A stretch of 64,000 bases of DNA from an uncultured Gilliamella sp. (GCA_945271295.1 CALYPG010000007.1:48107-112106); one strand, 5' to 3'. Shown: positions 30,165-39,594, counted from the stretch's first letter. The notes: generated by a model not told the origin, from the sequence alone. Numbers and translations are program-made.

Positions 30165-30566
30165 ATGGTATTAATTAATTTGAAAAAAATATGTATAGAT
30201 AATGATGATTTAATATTATATCGAACGTTTCACGAAAGTAATGGACGTTATTTAGAAAGAGAAAATGAGTCAGAAAAGTTCAAGATATTATGGAATGTTG
30301 ATGATGCATCTCCTTCTGTATTTAAAAATACACAAGATATTAATATGTTAATGGAAGATCTTAAAGCAGTCTTAGATGAGGCTCATTCTCAAAATGACAA
30401 TGAAATGTGTAATCACCTAAAGGAAATATTTATACTCTGTAAATTATGTTTATGGAACAAGGGTTTATTTTATTTAGAATTTACTCCTTGGGGAGTAACT
30501 TTAGATAGTTATCCCTGCAATCTTCCCGAGAAATATAGATTTAACATATCAACTATCGATGAATGA
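30165..30566 (+). CDS. Orphan protein, putative immunity protein
   Basis: A 133-residue acidic protein with AAAGGAATTCT before the ATG. It has two closely spaced cysteines (FILCKLCLW) and a C-terminal LEFTPWGVTLDSYP. No family is recognised. It lies 91 bases after the previous orphan, within the same cluster and strand. Confidence 0.5.
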   Translation: MVLINLKKICIDNDDLILYRTFHESNGRYLERENESEKFKILWNVDDASPSVFKNTQDINMLMEDLKAVLDEAHSQNDNEMCNHLKEIFILCKLCLWNKGLFYLEFTPWGVTLDSYPCNLPEKYRFNISTIDE

Positions 30567-30718
30567 TTTCTCGCTATAACTCGGTCAAGTAGTTTAATCG
30601 GTTGGCGGGAGTAAACGGCGTTAGTCACGTATTCCGGCGGTGGCAAACCAAGCCGTTCCCCCAATCGATATGTCTGCCGGAAAGAACGAATATTTTCATA
30701 TTTACAGGTGATAATAAA
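30567..30718 (+). other. GC-rich insert of unknown origin
   Basis: About 90 bases (30598-30690) are clearly richer in G+C than the AT-rich surroundings and contain the inverted repeat TTCCGGC (30632) / GCCGGAA (30676). They are open in more than one frame but lack a convincing gene. It may be a scrap of a mobile element or an Rhs core. Confidence 0.4.
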
Positions 30719-31243
30719 ATGATAATGACGAATTTCTACAAATCATTTTTGAATAAAATAGATACTTTATTTTGTGGGGTGAATATAACTGATATTATAT
30801 CTATCAGTGATGAATATGATGATCTTATTGATAATACTATTTTTTTGGAGATTGATAATCATAAGGTTATCGGTTTTTATATTAATGGTATGAATCCATA
30901 CATCACAAGAAATCGTATTAGTGAATTTGATGATTTTAATTTGTATGCATTATATTCACAGTTAAAAGAAAATAAATTTGGAATTCCATCCTCTTTTATT
31001 GTTGGATATATAAAAGTTATTTTCAATCCTGATTATGATGAGGTTGTTGCAATTTATTTATCCTCATCTGATTGTTCATCATCTATTCTTATTATATTTT
31101 CAGTGGATGAATTATATATATATAATGATTTTGGTGAAAAAGATTTAATTAGATTGATAAGGGAAAAGCTTTTTCAATATGAAAATACTGATTTTCTGAT
31201 ATTTCAAAAAAGTTTGACTGATTCTGATTGGATTAAATCATAA
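30719..31243 (+). CDS. Orphan acidic protein, putative immunity protein
   Basis: A 174-residue Asp/Ile/Tyr-rich protein. The ATG at 30719 follows AGGTGA; the frame is open further upstream through the GC-rich insert but that part has different composition and is unlikely to be translated. It contains DNHKVIGFYINGMNPYIT and NPDYDEVVAIYLSSSDCSSS. The overall pattern recalls SMI1/KNR4-like or other immunity folds but no match can be claimed. A strong terminator follows ten bases after the stop. Confidence 0.55.
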   Translation: MIMTNFYKSFLNKIDTLFCGVNITDIISISDEYDDLIDNTIFLEIDNHKVIGFYINGMNPYITRNRISEFDDFNLYALYSQLKENKFGIPSSFIVGYIKVIFNPDYDEVVAIYLSSSDCSSSILIIFSVDELYIYNDFGEKDLIRLIREKLFQYENTDFLIFQKSLTDSDWIKS

Positions 31244-31252
31244 AATTTATGA

Positions 31253-31290
31253 CCGGAAAGATCTCCCTCGATCTTTCCGGTTTATTTATT
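31253..31290 (+). terminator. Rho-independent terminator in the orphan cluster
   Basis: Eleven-base perfect stem CCGGAAAGATC/GATCTTTCCGG with a six-base loop, then TTTATTTATTTTT. It closes the transcript of the preceding orphan. Confidence 0.9.
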
Positions 31291-31555
31291 TTTATTGTCA
31301 TGTTATTCATTAAACCTGTATAGCCGATTCAATAATCAACTTACCGTCCTCAACGGTCAAATGGTTATCGACTGCTCAGTAAAAAAAATCTGCTCTAGCC
31401 AATGACCTTTAATGTGGAATATAACGTCTTATCTCAAGCAAGGAAACATGGAAAAGTTGATGCATTAAATTCATTAAGTCATTTAAAAAATAAGCTGCTT
31501 ACTTCTGAGCTAGTGAAAAGAACTAAAAACTTTTAAATATAATCAGGGATTAGAG
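31291..31555 (+). pseudogene. Decayed region with toxin-tail remnant 2
   Basis: The clearest frame is 31402-31536 (44 codons) with SQARKHGKVDALNSLSHLKN and a C-terminal KRTKNF. It is basic and helical, like the end of a nuclease toxin, and ends 19 bases before the next small orphan. It has no ribosome site of its own. The rest of the stretch shows nothing I recognise. Confidence 0.35.
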
Positions 31556-31957
31556 ATGAATGACTCTCCTTTTATTAATCTGTATTTATATGATAAAATT
31601 TCAGAAAAACAAATCCTTTCAAAGCTAGAATTTATAACGGGATTAAAAACTGATTCAATTAACTTCCCAAATCAAGATGGTATTTTATACGTATCACATA
31701 TAGATTTTTCCCAAGGTTTTAAGACAGAAGTATCAATTTATTGGCCTGTTGATCTAAATAATATTGTTGATGGTTACCATATCGCAAAAGAATTATCTTA
31801 TGCATTAAATGTGCCAATTTTATTTGATGCCAGTCTGTTTGATTCTGATGCTATGACTGTTGACGGTGATGATATATGGTTTTTAACTATGTGTAATAGA
31901 CAATTAGAACAAGTTAATATTGAGATATTAGAAGATGGGATAGATGTTTGTCCATAA
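31556..31957 (+). CDS. Orphan acidic protein, putative immunity protein
   Basis: A 133-residue strongly acidic protein with no cysteines until the end, containing FPNQDGILYVSHIDFSQG and FDASLFDSDAMTVDGDD. The ATG has TTAGAG before it. Position right after a basic tail fragment suggests it once neutralised that toxin; charge complementarity supports this weakly. No family recognised. Confidence 0.5.
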   Translation: MNDSPFINLYLYDKISEKQILSKLEFITGLKTDSINFPNQDGILYVSHIDFSQGFKTEVSIYWPVDLNNIVDGYHIAKELSYALNVPILFDASLFDSDAMTVDGDDIWFLTMCNRQLEQVNIEILEDGIDVCP

Positions 31958-32230
31958 ACAATAACAAAACCAATAATGAAGCTTGTTGACTTAAAATTAA
32001 AATAATACAAATCTAATGTGTATTAGTTTTGACATTAGTTAATCTAATCAGCAATATTGGATGATTTTTCTTACTCTAAAGGAATTAAAGGTGCACATAA
32101 TGCAAATGCTTTTTATGATGCATCGAAATATATGGAATAAACATTTTGAATTCACCAACAAATATTCAGATTGGCTAAGTGACTTGTATTTTTCGGGTGA
32201 TTTCAAAATTAATCTAACAGGTTTTTAATT
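31958..32230 (+). pseudogene. Toxin-tail remnant 3, EndoU-like
   Basis: At 32048-32140 a frame reads DDFSYSKGIKGAHNANAFYD and then stops. The GIKGAHN...F core resembles the start of bacterial EndoU-type RNase toxin domains. An overlapping frame (32100-32228) continues as FEFTNKYSDWLSDLYFSG and ends just before the next gene, consistent with a frameshift. The EndoU reading is from memory of the pattern. Confidence 0.35.
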
Positions 32231-32515
32231 ATGAACGATATCGTTGATCTTATTGATATGATAGAGAAAAGGCCAGCATTGTATTTAAGCAGGTGCACTA
32301 TATCTGCGTTAAAAGCCTTTTTAGATGGTTGGCAAATAAGAGATCCTAAAGGAATTATCAATTTAGATGTGTTAGTTTATTTTCAACACTATATTGAGGA
32401 TTATTATGAAATAAGTGGTCATTCATGGGACAAGATAATTTTATTGTTTTCTCAAGATGAATATGATGCATTGAATAATTTTTTTATTAGATACAATGAA
32501 ATAAAAAATAAATAA
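32231..32515 (+). CDS. Small orphan protein with RPALYL motif, putative immunity protein
   Basis: A 94-residue protein that begins with MIEKRPALYLSRCTISALKA and continues with FLDGW and SWDKIILLFSQDEYDAL. The 'KRP-ALYL...SI..L..FL.GW' layout recurs in small proteins encoded next to contact-dependent toxins, from general memory. It directly follows the EndoU-like remnant, so it may be that toxin's immunity protein. Confidence 0.55.
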   Translation: MNDIVDLIDMIEKRPALYLSRCTISALKAFLDGWQIRDPKGIINLDVLVYFQHYIEDYYEISGHSWDKIILLFSQDEYDALNNFFIRYNEIKNK

Positions 32516-32683
32516 GCCTGAATGCCTTAAATGCATCAATAATGTTAAATTATCTTATTGAGGCGGTTTAAAGAATAATGTCTCCAACGTCTTAATCAAC
32601 TCATTTTGATTGACTAAATTAAGTATGTTCCTTTAAGATTGACCCCAATAGCTTGTCTCATAGATGAGAAAGGAAAAAAATAA

Positions 32684-33034
32684 ATGTTTATTCGATCTTT
32701 TCCAGATGAAATAGATTTGTTAGCTTTTTTTGAGGGAGAACCTATTTTTCAGAATGCGCAGGATTTGCACTTTGCATACAAATATACTGATCAAAATGAA
32801 ATGTCTTTAATTTTTTCGTTTAGTGCAATTGAAGGTTGGATACAAACAGTTATAGAGTTTAAACAGAAAATAGTAGCACACAATCTAATTGAGGGTGTGG
32901 AATATTTTAAAATAGAAAAAGATGTAAATGGTGAGTACCTAATGACCGAGGTTGTATTAGAGGACACAAGAACGGAGGTTGAAATAAGATTGCAACCTTT
33001 TATTTTTACAAAATTTTTAACGTTAATAAAATGA
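32684..33034 (+). CDS. Orphan acidic protein, putative immunity protein
   Basis: A 116-residue protein with GAAAGGAAAAAA before the ATG. It contains DLHFAYKYTDQNEMSLIFSF and a charged C-terminal half (VVLEDTRTEVEIRLQP). No known domain seen. It is the last complete orphan of the row; 168 bases separate it from the previous one, in which I see no gene. Confidence 0.5.
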   Translation: MFIRSFPDEIDLLAFFEGEPIFQNAQDLHFAYKYTDQNEMSLIFSFSAIEGWIQTVIEFKQKIVAHNLIEGVEYFKIEKDVNGEYLMTEVVLEDTRTEVEIRLQPFIFTKFLTLIK

Positions 33035-33440
33035 TTAACTAATCCGTCTTTAATTTAATCATAAGGTTCATCTTATCAAGGATTTATCTATTTCACTTTA
33101 TCTTAGACCTGCCCCTCAATCCTGATAATCAATAACCCCTGTTGAGCATTGATGGTTATAGAAAATAGTTATGTTCCTTCTTATGATGAGGTTGGTGAAT
33201 TTGAATATATCAATTCAATTGATGATTTATTTAGCTATCTGGCAAAAATAATTTGAAGTTAGATGATTTTATTAGAGCAGCAGACTATGAAGTCTATCCA
33301 TTGTAGAATTTAAGGAGTAGTTATAATTATTTATTTAAAATATATCGGAATGTATCGTTGCTATTGACTGGAGTTGTACCCGATCCGGGTAGCAACTCAG
33401 AAACAGTCAGATTGATCATGTCAAAGTATTACCGCTAAAG
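33035..33440. other. Gene-free stretch with a gene fragment
   Basis: Includes a 34-codon frame at 33152-33256 with PSYDEVGEFEYINSIDDLF, which looks like the C-terminal end of another acidic orphan without its body. Beyond it lies a strong hairpin at 33371. No other gene, promoter or RNA gene is evident. Confidence 0.4.
33371..33398. other. Strong hairpin of unknown role
   Basis: GAGTTGTACCCG pairs with CGGGTAGCAACTC around a three-base loop (ATC), leaving one bulged base. It is GC-rich in an AT-rich region and has no T run, so it is not a classical terminator. Confidence 0.6.
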
Positions 33441-33977
33441 TTATTGCTTTTTTAAAGCAAAACCAATAGCAATGTAAGCCCAACCTTGAAATACCAAATC
33501 AACACCTAAAAACATGCCTAACACCCAAAGGCTATCATATGGCCAGCCACTAATAATGATTAAACCTAGAATAAGTGTGATAATGCCCGATGTTAGTATC
33601 CACCCCCAGCTAGGTAAATTGCGATTGTTAAAGGCTGCTAATATTTGGGTAAAGCCACTCATAATCAATAAAAAGGAAATAACCAAAGTTAAAGCTGATG
33701 AGATGGCAATGGGTTGAAAAAATGACATTAACCCAATGAAGATATATAAAATCCCCATAATTGCCCATAATGCAGTTTGACCAAAACCTTTAATACTAAA
33801 CGAATGTAGTGCTTGAGCAATACCAGCAATGACAAGCAATGTACCAATAAAATAAACAGAAAAAACAGTGGCAATAAATTGGTAGCCTAATGCTAAGCAT
33901 CCTAATACAATTAAAATTACTCCAACTAAAATAAACCAGCCAGATTTTTGTTTGAGATTGTTTATGTCAGATATCAT
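33441..33977 (-). CDS. HdeD-family membrane protein
   Basis: A 178-residue protein with six hydrophobic segments in three similar hairpins, the layout of HdeD, an acid-stress membrane protein of E. coli. Recurring pieces such as WAIMGILYIFIGLMSFFQP and ILTSGIITLILGLIIISGWP support the family. Exact function is unknown. It marks the return to ordinary genes after the orphan cluster and is 195 bases downstream of the SulP gene on the same strand. Confidence 0.82.
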   Translation of the reverse strand: MISDINNLKQKSGWFILVGVILIVLGCLALGYQFIATVFSVYFIGTLLVIAGIAQALHSFSIKGFGQTALWAIMGILYIFIGLMSFFQPIAISSALTLVISFLLIMSGFTQILAAFNNRNLPSWGWILTSGIITLILGLIIISGWPYDSLWVLGMFLGVDLVFQGWAYIAIGFALKKQ

Positions 33978-34096
33978 ATCATTTTCCTATTGTAGTTATG
34001 GTTAACTTCAGGTTTTATAAAAACATCTTTCGAATCAATAGATCTGCCTAATGTTATTGGCAGAAGAAGAGAGAACGAGTAGGACATAAAGCTAAG

Positions 34097-34136
34097 TATG
34101 CCATGACAATCTTCACATTGAACATATCATGGCATA
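34097..34136. terminator. Inverted repeat downstream of the SulP gene
   Basis: Perfect ten-base inverted repeat TATGCCATGA/TCATGGCATA with a 20-base loop, 37 bases after the SulP stop. A run of T is lacking, so termination is possible but not certain. Confidence 0.5.
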
Positions 34137-34172
34137 TATTGGTTACACGTTATAATAAAACAAAATATAAAA

Positions 34173-35846
34173 TTAACTTTTATCTTTCAGTGCTTCATCC
34201 AAAGTTGAAAAAAACATCAATTTATTAGGGACAGGTACAATTTTTGCTCGTGCTAATGTTTTAAGTGGTTGGAATTGTAATTCACAAATTGATAAATCGA
34301 CTTGTTCAGGTAATTCATCAATAAAATGTATTAAGGCATTAAGCCCTCCAGCATCCAGAATGGGTACGGCATCCCATTGTAATACAATGTGATGATAGCC
34401 ATTAATTTTTTGGTATAGTTCTAAAAAAGTGCGCTCTGCAGCGGCAAAAAACAGTGGCCCACTAATACGAAGAACTAAAGTTTTATCGTCAGTTTTATTT
34501 AGTTCCACTAAGCGCGTCATTCGAGCAATGCGACGCATAAATAAAATAGATGCTAGCACGATACCAATTGTTATGGCAATAACCATATCGAATAATACAG
34601 TTAATGACATGCAAATAAGCATTGTTATTATATCATCTTTAGGTGCGCGTTTAATAATGTAAATTACTCGTTGGACCGCACTCATATTCCACGCCACAAT
34701 TAGTAATAATGCCGCCATCGCCGATAATGGAATAAAGGATAAAATAGGGGCAAAGCATATTAGTGCCAGTAAGACAATTAATGAATGTAAAACGGCTGAT
34801 ATAGGTGAAGTTGCGCCAGCTTTTACATTAGCAGCCGAACGAGCAATTGCTGCGGTGGCTGAAATGCCACCAAAAAATGGCGCAATAATATTACCTAAAC
34901 CTTGTCCAATCAGTTCACTATTGGAGTGATGTTTAGTATGGGTCATTTCATCTAACACGACTGCACAAAGTAGCGATTCAATCGCACAAAGCATTGCCAT
35001 GGTTAACGAAATAGGGAGCAGAGCTGAAAGTGTTGTCCAATCCCATCGAAAATCAGCATGCTGCCAAGGTAAAATAAACTCTGGTAATACCGGTGGGATT
35101 CCATGTCCAACCGTGTTATCACTTAGAGTATAAGTAAAGCGTGAACCAATTGTTTCAATATGATAATTAAATTGGTTAAATATTAGCATCACAATAATAC
35201 CAGCGATTAAGGCTGGTAAATGACCAGATATCCTAACACGGAGTTTAGGCCAGACAATTAGGACTGTTAGTGTTACAATACCAACCACAGTATCGGCTAT
35301 ATTAATAGTTGGTAGTGTTTTAGCTAACGCAATGACTTTGCTAAGATAGCTTTCGGGCATATGTTCTAGTGTTAAGCCAAAAAAATCTTTAATTTGCATG
35401 GTGGCAATGGTGATAGCAATGCCTGATGTAAAGCCTAATACTACAGGTAATGGAATATATTCAATCAACCGACCTAAGCGAATCACACCCATTAAAATCA
35501 GAAATAGACCAGACAGTAATGTTGCAACTAAAAGTCCAGATAAGCCAAATTGCAATGAAACAGGGTATAAAATAACCACAAATGCCGCTGTAGGGCCAGA
35601 AACACTAAATCGTGAACCACCGGTTAAAGCAATCACAAAGCCTGCAATGATAGCGGTATAAAGTCCATGTTGTGGTGGAACACCGCTAGCAATCGCTAGT
35701 GCCATTGCAAGTGGTATAGCAATAATACCAACGGTTATACCGGCAATTAAGTCTTTAAAGAAGCGCGAGATGTTGTAAGGATTATTTATACATGCTGAAA
35801 TAAAAGCACAACCAATTTTTGTGCTACTGAATCCATATAATTTCAT
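34173..35846 (-). CDS. SulP-family anion transporter with STAS domain
   Basis: A 557-residue SLC26/SulP transporter: an N-terminal membrane domain of about 12 segments (with [20 protein letters not shown] and [20 protein letters not shown]) and a C-terminal STAS domain from about residue 440 ([18 protein letters not shown]). Relatives carry sulfate, bicarbonate or dicarboxylates; DauA in E. coli moves C4-dicarboxylates. Substrate cannot be fixed from sequence, and no carbonic anhydrase or sulfate genes are adjacent. Confidence 0.88.
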   Translation of the reverse strand: MKLYGFSSTKIGCAFISACINNPYNISRFFKDLIAGITVGIIAIPLAMALAIASGVPPQHGLYTAIIAGFVIALTGGSRFSVSGPTAAFVVILYPVSLQFGLSGLLVATLLSGLFLILMGVIRLGRLIEYIPLPVVLGFTSGIAITIATMQIKDFFGLTLEHMPESYLSKVIALAKTLPTINIADTVVGIVTLTVLIVWPKLRVRISGHLPALIAGIIVMLIFNQFNYHIETIGSRFTYTLSDNTVGHGIPPVLPEFILPWQHADFRWDWTTLSALLPISLTMAMLCAIESLLCAVVLDEMTHTKHHSNSELIGQGLGNIIAPFFGGISATAAIARSAANVKAGATSPISAVLHSLIVLLALICFAPILSFIPLSAMAALLLIVAWNMSAVQRVIYIIKRAPKDDIITMLICMSLTVLFDMVIAITIGIVLASILFMRRIARMTRLVELNKTDDKTLVLRISGPLFFAAAERTFLELYQKINGYHHIVLQWDAVPILDAGGLNALIHFIDELPEQVDLSICELQFQPLKTLARAKIVPVPNKLMFFSTLDEALKDKS

Positions 35847-36097
35847 TGTTTTTTATCAATTAAGCAGGGAGTTATCTTCAATGGTGTATAAGATAATCTT
35901 TTTTACAAAAAATAAAAGAGTGTGGTTAAAATAATCGCTTATTTTTTGACGCAATGGATGGGAAAAGGTAAAATTAAATGTCATTAATTATTGGGTAAAT
36001 AATTAAATTTGTTCCATCTGTCACATATTTATCTAAATAGCATTTACTTGTTCATATTTTTTAATCTCAATTTAGCAATAAAATAAGGTATTTAAAA

Positions 36098-37465
36098 ATG
36101 GGATTTTTTATGGATAACTCTAAAAAATTGCTTCCGATTTTTTTAATTGTCTTTTCTTCAATGAGTTTTGCACAGCAAATGACGGTTTCTGGTTCTAAAA
36201 CTGCTTATCAGTACGATACTACACAACATTTAACACCTGCACCTAAAGGGTATCAAGCTTTTTATATCAATCATATTGGGCGTCATGGTTCTCGTTATAT
36301 CAGTAAAGAAAAGTATGAAGATATTGCTTATAACATTTTGCTATTAGCTGACAAAGAAGATCAATTAACTAATAGAGGTAAAGCGTTACTTAAACAAGTC
36401 GCAACGATTATGCAACTTAATAAAAACCATTATGGTGAGCTTACTGATCTTGGACGTAAAGATATTAGCTTAATTAGTCAACGAATGCTTGCTAATAATC
36501 CTACGGTGTTTAAAGGGCAACAGCTTGATGTAATTACCTCAAGTTCACCCAGAGCAAAAGAAACGTCCAAAATTTTTATGCAAGCTTTTAATACTAAATA
36601 TCCTAATGTTGAAATAAGGCAACAACCCGATGATGCACAAACGTTATTACGTTTTTTTGACTATTCACCTGCTTATTATGAATATAAAAGCAGTAAAACT
36701 CTTAAAAAAGCGATTAAATCACTAGAACATGCTCCGCAAACTATACAAATGGGTGATGAAATTGCTAAAAAAATCTTCACCAGTGATTTTTCTAGTAAAT
36801 TAAATAATGGTGTTGATGTAATAGGGAAATCAACAATTAAAACTAATGATTTTGTTATTGCAATCTATCAACTTTATCAAGAATTACTTGCGTTTCCATC
36901 GCAAGTTTTAACTGATAATCATCTTGACCTTAGTACTTATTTCTCATTAGAAGAACAAACATGGCTGAATACCGTAGTTGGTACGAAAAATTATTTACAA
37001 ATTGGTCCAGCATTTGATGCAAATGGTATCCAAATTAAAATAGCCGCACCATTATTATGGCATATGATACATACTGCAGATGAGGCAATAGCTAATCAAA
37101 AGCTTGATGCCAATTTGCGTTTTGCTCATGCGGAAACGGTATCGCCTCTAGCAACCTTACTTGAGATTAACGGCACATATACGGTGACTAATTCGCTTTT
37201 TGATTATCCTTCCGTTTGGCAAGCAGATAAAATTGTTCCTATGAGTGCCAATATTCAATGGATCTTTTACCAAAGCCAGCAAACTAACCAACCGGTTTTA
37301 GTCAAGGTATTATTAAACGAACAGGAAGTAAAAATTCCAGTACCAACTAATAATTATCCTTATTATCGTTGGCAGGATGTTAAACAGTTTTATATTAATA
37401 AATTGAATAAACTAGGCTTGACGGACAGCCAAAATACGCTTGAAATGTTAAAAAATTTAAAATAG
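36098..37465 (+). CDS. Secreted histidine phosphatase, MINPP-like (possible phytase)
   Basis: A 455-residue branch-2 histidine phosphatase with a signal peptide ending SFA|QQ. The nucleophile motif RHGSR is at residues 62-66 and the proton-donor motif is HAE at 344-346 (FAHAETVSPLA). Acid phytases such as AppA have HD there; HAE is typical of multiple inositol polyphosphate phosphatases. It is thus predicted to act in the periplasm on phytate or other phosphate esters. AAGG precedes the ATG by nine bases. It stands alone. Confidence 0.82.
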   Translation: MGFFMDNSKKLLPIFLIVFSSMSFAQQMTVSGSKTAYQYDTTQHLTPAPKGYQAFYINHIGRHGSRYISKEKYEDIAYNILLLADKEDQLTNRGKALLKQVATIMQLNKNHYGELTDLGRKDISLISQRMLANNPTVFKGQQLDVITSSSPRAKETSKIFMQAFNTKYPNVEIRQQPDDAQTLLRFFDYSPAYYEYKSSKTLKKAIKSLEHAPQTIQMGDEIAKKIFTSDFSSKLNNGVDVIGKSTIKTNDFVIAIYQLYQELLAFPSQVLTDNHLDLSTYFSLEEQTWLNTVVGTKNYLQIGPAFDANGIQIKIAAPLLWHMIHTADEAIANQKLDANLRFAHAETVSPLATLLEINGTYTVTNSLFDYPSVWQADKIVPMSANIQWIFYQSQQTNQPVLVKVLLNEQEVKIPVPTNNYPYYRWQDVKQFYINKLNKLGLTDSQNTLEMLKNLK

Positions 37466-37590
37466 TCTATATAAATGTAATGTATATTTATTGTTTGTAC
37501 TAAGCATATATTTATGCAGATTAAATCATTATTAACCAGCATTATATGTTGTTTTAGAATCTTTTTTAAAAAGTAGCCTTTGGTTGAAGA

Positions 37591-38025
37591 TTAAACTTGT
37601 AACCAAAATGTCACTGGCCCATCATTAATCAGTGAAACTTGCATATCAGCGGCAAATTGACCTGTTTGTGTTTGGATCTGTTTTTGGCATAGTTCAACAA
37701 AAAATTGATAAAGCTTATTAGCTTCTTCGGGCTTAGCTCCTTGAGTGAAACTAGGTCGCATTCCTTTGTGAGTGTCAGCGGCCAAAGTAAACTGAGAAAC
37801 AACTAATATTTCACCGTTTATTTGTTTTACATTGAGATTCATCTTACCTTCATGGTCGCTAAAAATGCGATAACCCAAAACCTTTTCACAAAGGCGCATT
37901 GCTTTTTGCTCATTATCTTGTTGTTCAATACCAAGTAAAACGAGTAATCCATGATTAATCTGTCCAATAATTTGATTATCAACTGTAACACTTGCTTGTC
38001 TAACACGTTGGATTAAGGCGATCAT
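37591..38025 (-). CDS. dtd: D-aminoacyl-tRNA deacylase
   Basis: Hydrolyses D-amino acids from mischarged tRNA. The 144-residue protein has the catalytic motif [17 protein letters not shown] and the C-terminal [11 protein letters not shown] (Gly-cisPro-type GPVT motif). It lies seven bases after yihY on the same strand, the neighbourhood also found in enterobacteria. Confidence 0.96.
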   Translation of the reverse strand: MIALIQRVRQASVTVDNQIIGQINHGLLVLLGIEQQDNEQKAMRLCEKVLGYRIFSDHEGKMNLNVKQINGEILVVSQFTLAADTHKGMRPSFTQGAKPEEANKLYQFFVELCQKQIQTQTGQFAADMQVSLINDGPVTFWLQV

Positions 38026-38032
38026 GGTATAA

Positions 38033-38875
38033 TTACTCCGACTCTGGGTTATGGTTAAAGGTGAGTTTTTTTTGTCGATTGTAGTCAGTTAGTGTTGCTG
38101 CAAATTCTGCACCAAATAAAACTATACACCAAGAACAATAAATCCAAACTAACATAATTGGAATGGATGAAACTACACCGTAAATAAGTTGATAAGTTGG
38201 AAAAGAAGTAACATAAAATGCAAAGGCTCTTTTGCCTAATTCAAACAATATGGCTGCTACAATAGCGCCAATAAGTGATTCTTTAAATGGTACTGACTCG
38301 GTGGGGATAATGCTGTAAAGTAACCAAAATCCTACAACAGAAATAATAAATGGCAAAATACTAAGCAAAATATTTCCGGTTGCGGCCGCTGATAACCATT
38401 TTAAAGAAAAAATATAAGAACTAATTGCAATACTTGAACCAACTAAAATTGGGCCTAAGGTTAAGATGGTCCAGTACATAGTTAAATTATAAATAAAAGA
38501 GCGTTTACGCTTAGTATTCCAAATATGATTGAGCGCATTATTAATAGAATTAATTAATAACAAAGACGTTACAATTAGTCCTACTACGCCCAAAATGGTC
38601 ATTTTTTTTGTATTGGCAATAAATTGTTCAAGATAATTTTGAATCGTATCCCCAGCGGTAGGCACAAGGTTATTATAGATTAACTGCTTTAGTGAGTGAC
38701 TAATTTCATTAAACATAGGGAAGGCTGATAATAACGAAAAAATAACAGTAATAAGTGGAACAAGTGCCAGTATTGTCGTATAAGCGAGCCCAGCAGACAA
38801 GGTAGTCAAGCGGTCTTGAACAATCCGAGACCATAACATTTTTGAAAAAATCTGTACTTGCTTAAATGTTGTCAT
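38033..38875 (-). CDS. yihY: YihY/UPF0761 inner-membrane protein
   Basis: A 280-residue membrane protein of the YihY family (PF03631), with [19 protein letters not shown] at the start and six hydrophobic segments; the [18 protein letters not shown] and FGAEFAA region is characteristic. It was once called RNase BN but that has been withdrawn for the family. Eight bases after ftsN and seven before dtd: one transcript. Confidence 0.92.
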   Translation of the reverse strand: MTTFKQVQIFSKMLWSRIVQDRLTTLSAGLAYTTILALVPLITVIFSLLSAFPMFNEISHSLKQLIYNNLVPTAGDTIQNYLEQFIANTKKMTILGVVGLIVTSLLLINSINNALNHIWNTKRKRSFIYNLTMYWTILTLGPILVGSSIAISSYIFSLKWLSAAATGNILLSILPFIISVVGFWLLYSIIPTESVPFKESLIGAIVAAILFELGKRAFAFYVTSFPTYQLIYGVVSSIPIMLVWIYCSWCIVLFGAEFAATLTDYNRQKKLTFNHNPESE

Positions 38876-38883
38876 AGTCTATT

Positions 38884-39516
38884 CTATTTATTAAATATTA
38901 TACAATTATCAATACCATTATTTTTTAATGAGTTCATAGCTTTATCCGCTTCGTTTTTGCTAGTATAAGGCCCTACAGTGACACGATATAACTGCTCTGA
39001 TATGATATTACTATTAATACCAAACATAGCAAGTTTTGCCTTTAATGCGTCAGCATTAGTTTTATCTTTAAATGCACCACACTGTAATAACCATTTGTTT
39101 GTCATAGAATCAGCTTTAGATACTGGGTTTTCCGGTTCTGATTTTAGCTGTGTTACTGCATTTGCTTGGTTTTGAGGTGGAATGCTACTGTTATTATTAG
39201 CAAAACTATCTATAATTTGTTTTTTTTCATTAGTAACAGAATTCGATATTGAACCAGAGCTAGCATTTGGTGTTTCTAATGCCTTTAAATATGTCCAGCG
39301 TTCTTGTGGTTCCTCAGGTAAGGTTATTGCCGGTGATTGAGTTATTTTTTTAGGTGGTTCAGCTGGTTTATTGGGTTTATTTTTTGAAAGAAAATGGAGA
39401 GTAGCTGAAAATAAAACAACAAGAACAAAAGCAGTGAATGTCATTAATTTAGGCATTAATCGTGACTTATTTTTTTTGGATTGGCTCTTTCTTCTAACAT
39501 AATCACGTTGAACCAC
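38884..39516 (-). CDS. ftsN: Cell-division protein FtsN (short form)
   Basis: Triggers septal peptidoglycan synthesis. It starts VQRDYVRRKS like E. coli FtsN, has one membrane segment (about residues 23-43), the essential E-domain motif PQERWTYLKALE just after it, a low-complexity linker and a C-terminal SPOR domain (about 140-210, WLLQCGAFKDKTNADALKA). At 210 residues it is about one third shorter than the E. coli protein; the difference is in the linker. Upstream of yihY-dtd and downstream of rpsT. Confidence 0.88.
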   Translation of the reverse strand: MVQRDYVRRKSQSKKNKSRLMPKLMTFTAFVLVVLFSATLHFLSKNKPNKPAEPPKKITQSPAITLPEEPQERWTYLKALETPNASSGSISNSVTNEKKQIIDSFANNNSSIPPQNQANAVTQLKSEPENPVSKADSMTNKWLLQCGAFKDKTNADALKAKLAMFGINSNIISEQLYRVTVGPYTSKNEADKAMNSLKNNGIDNCIIFNK

Positions 39517-39569
39517 AATATGCTCTCTTTTCTTTTATTAGTATTGAATAAATGATTAAGTATATAAAT

Positions 39570-39594
39570 AAAAAAAGTGGCTTTCACCACTTTT
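39570..39594 (-). terminator. rpsT terminator
   Basis: On the minus strand AAAAGTGG, a six-base loop and CCACTTTTTTT form a hairpin with a T run, 33 bases after the rpsT stop and before ftsN. Confidence 0.8.

Noticed and set aside
30602..30718. N-terminal extension of the orphan at 30719
   Set aside because: The extra 39 residues fall in the GC-rich patch with different composition, and a good ribosome site precedes 30719.
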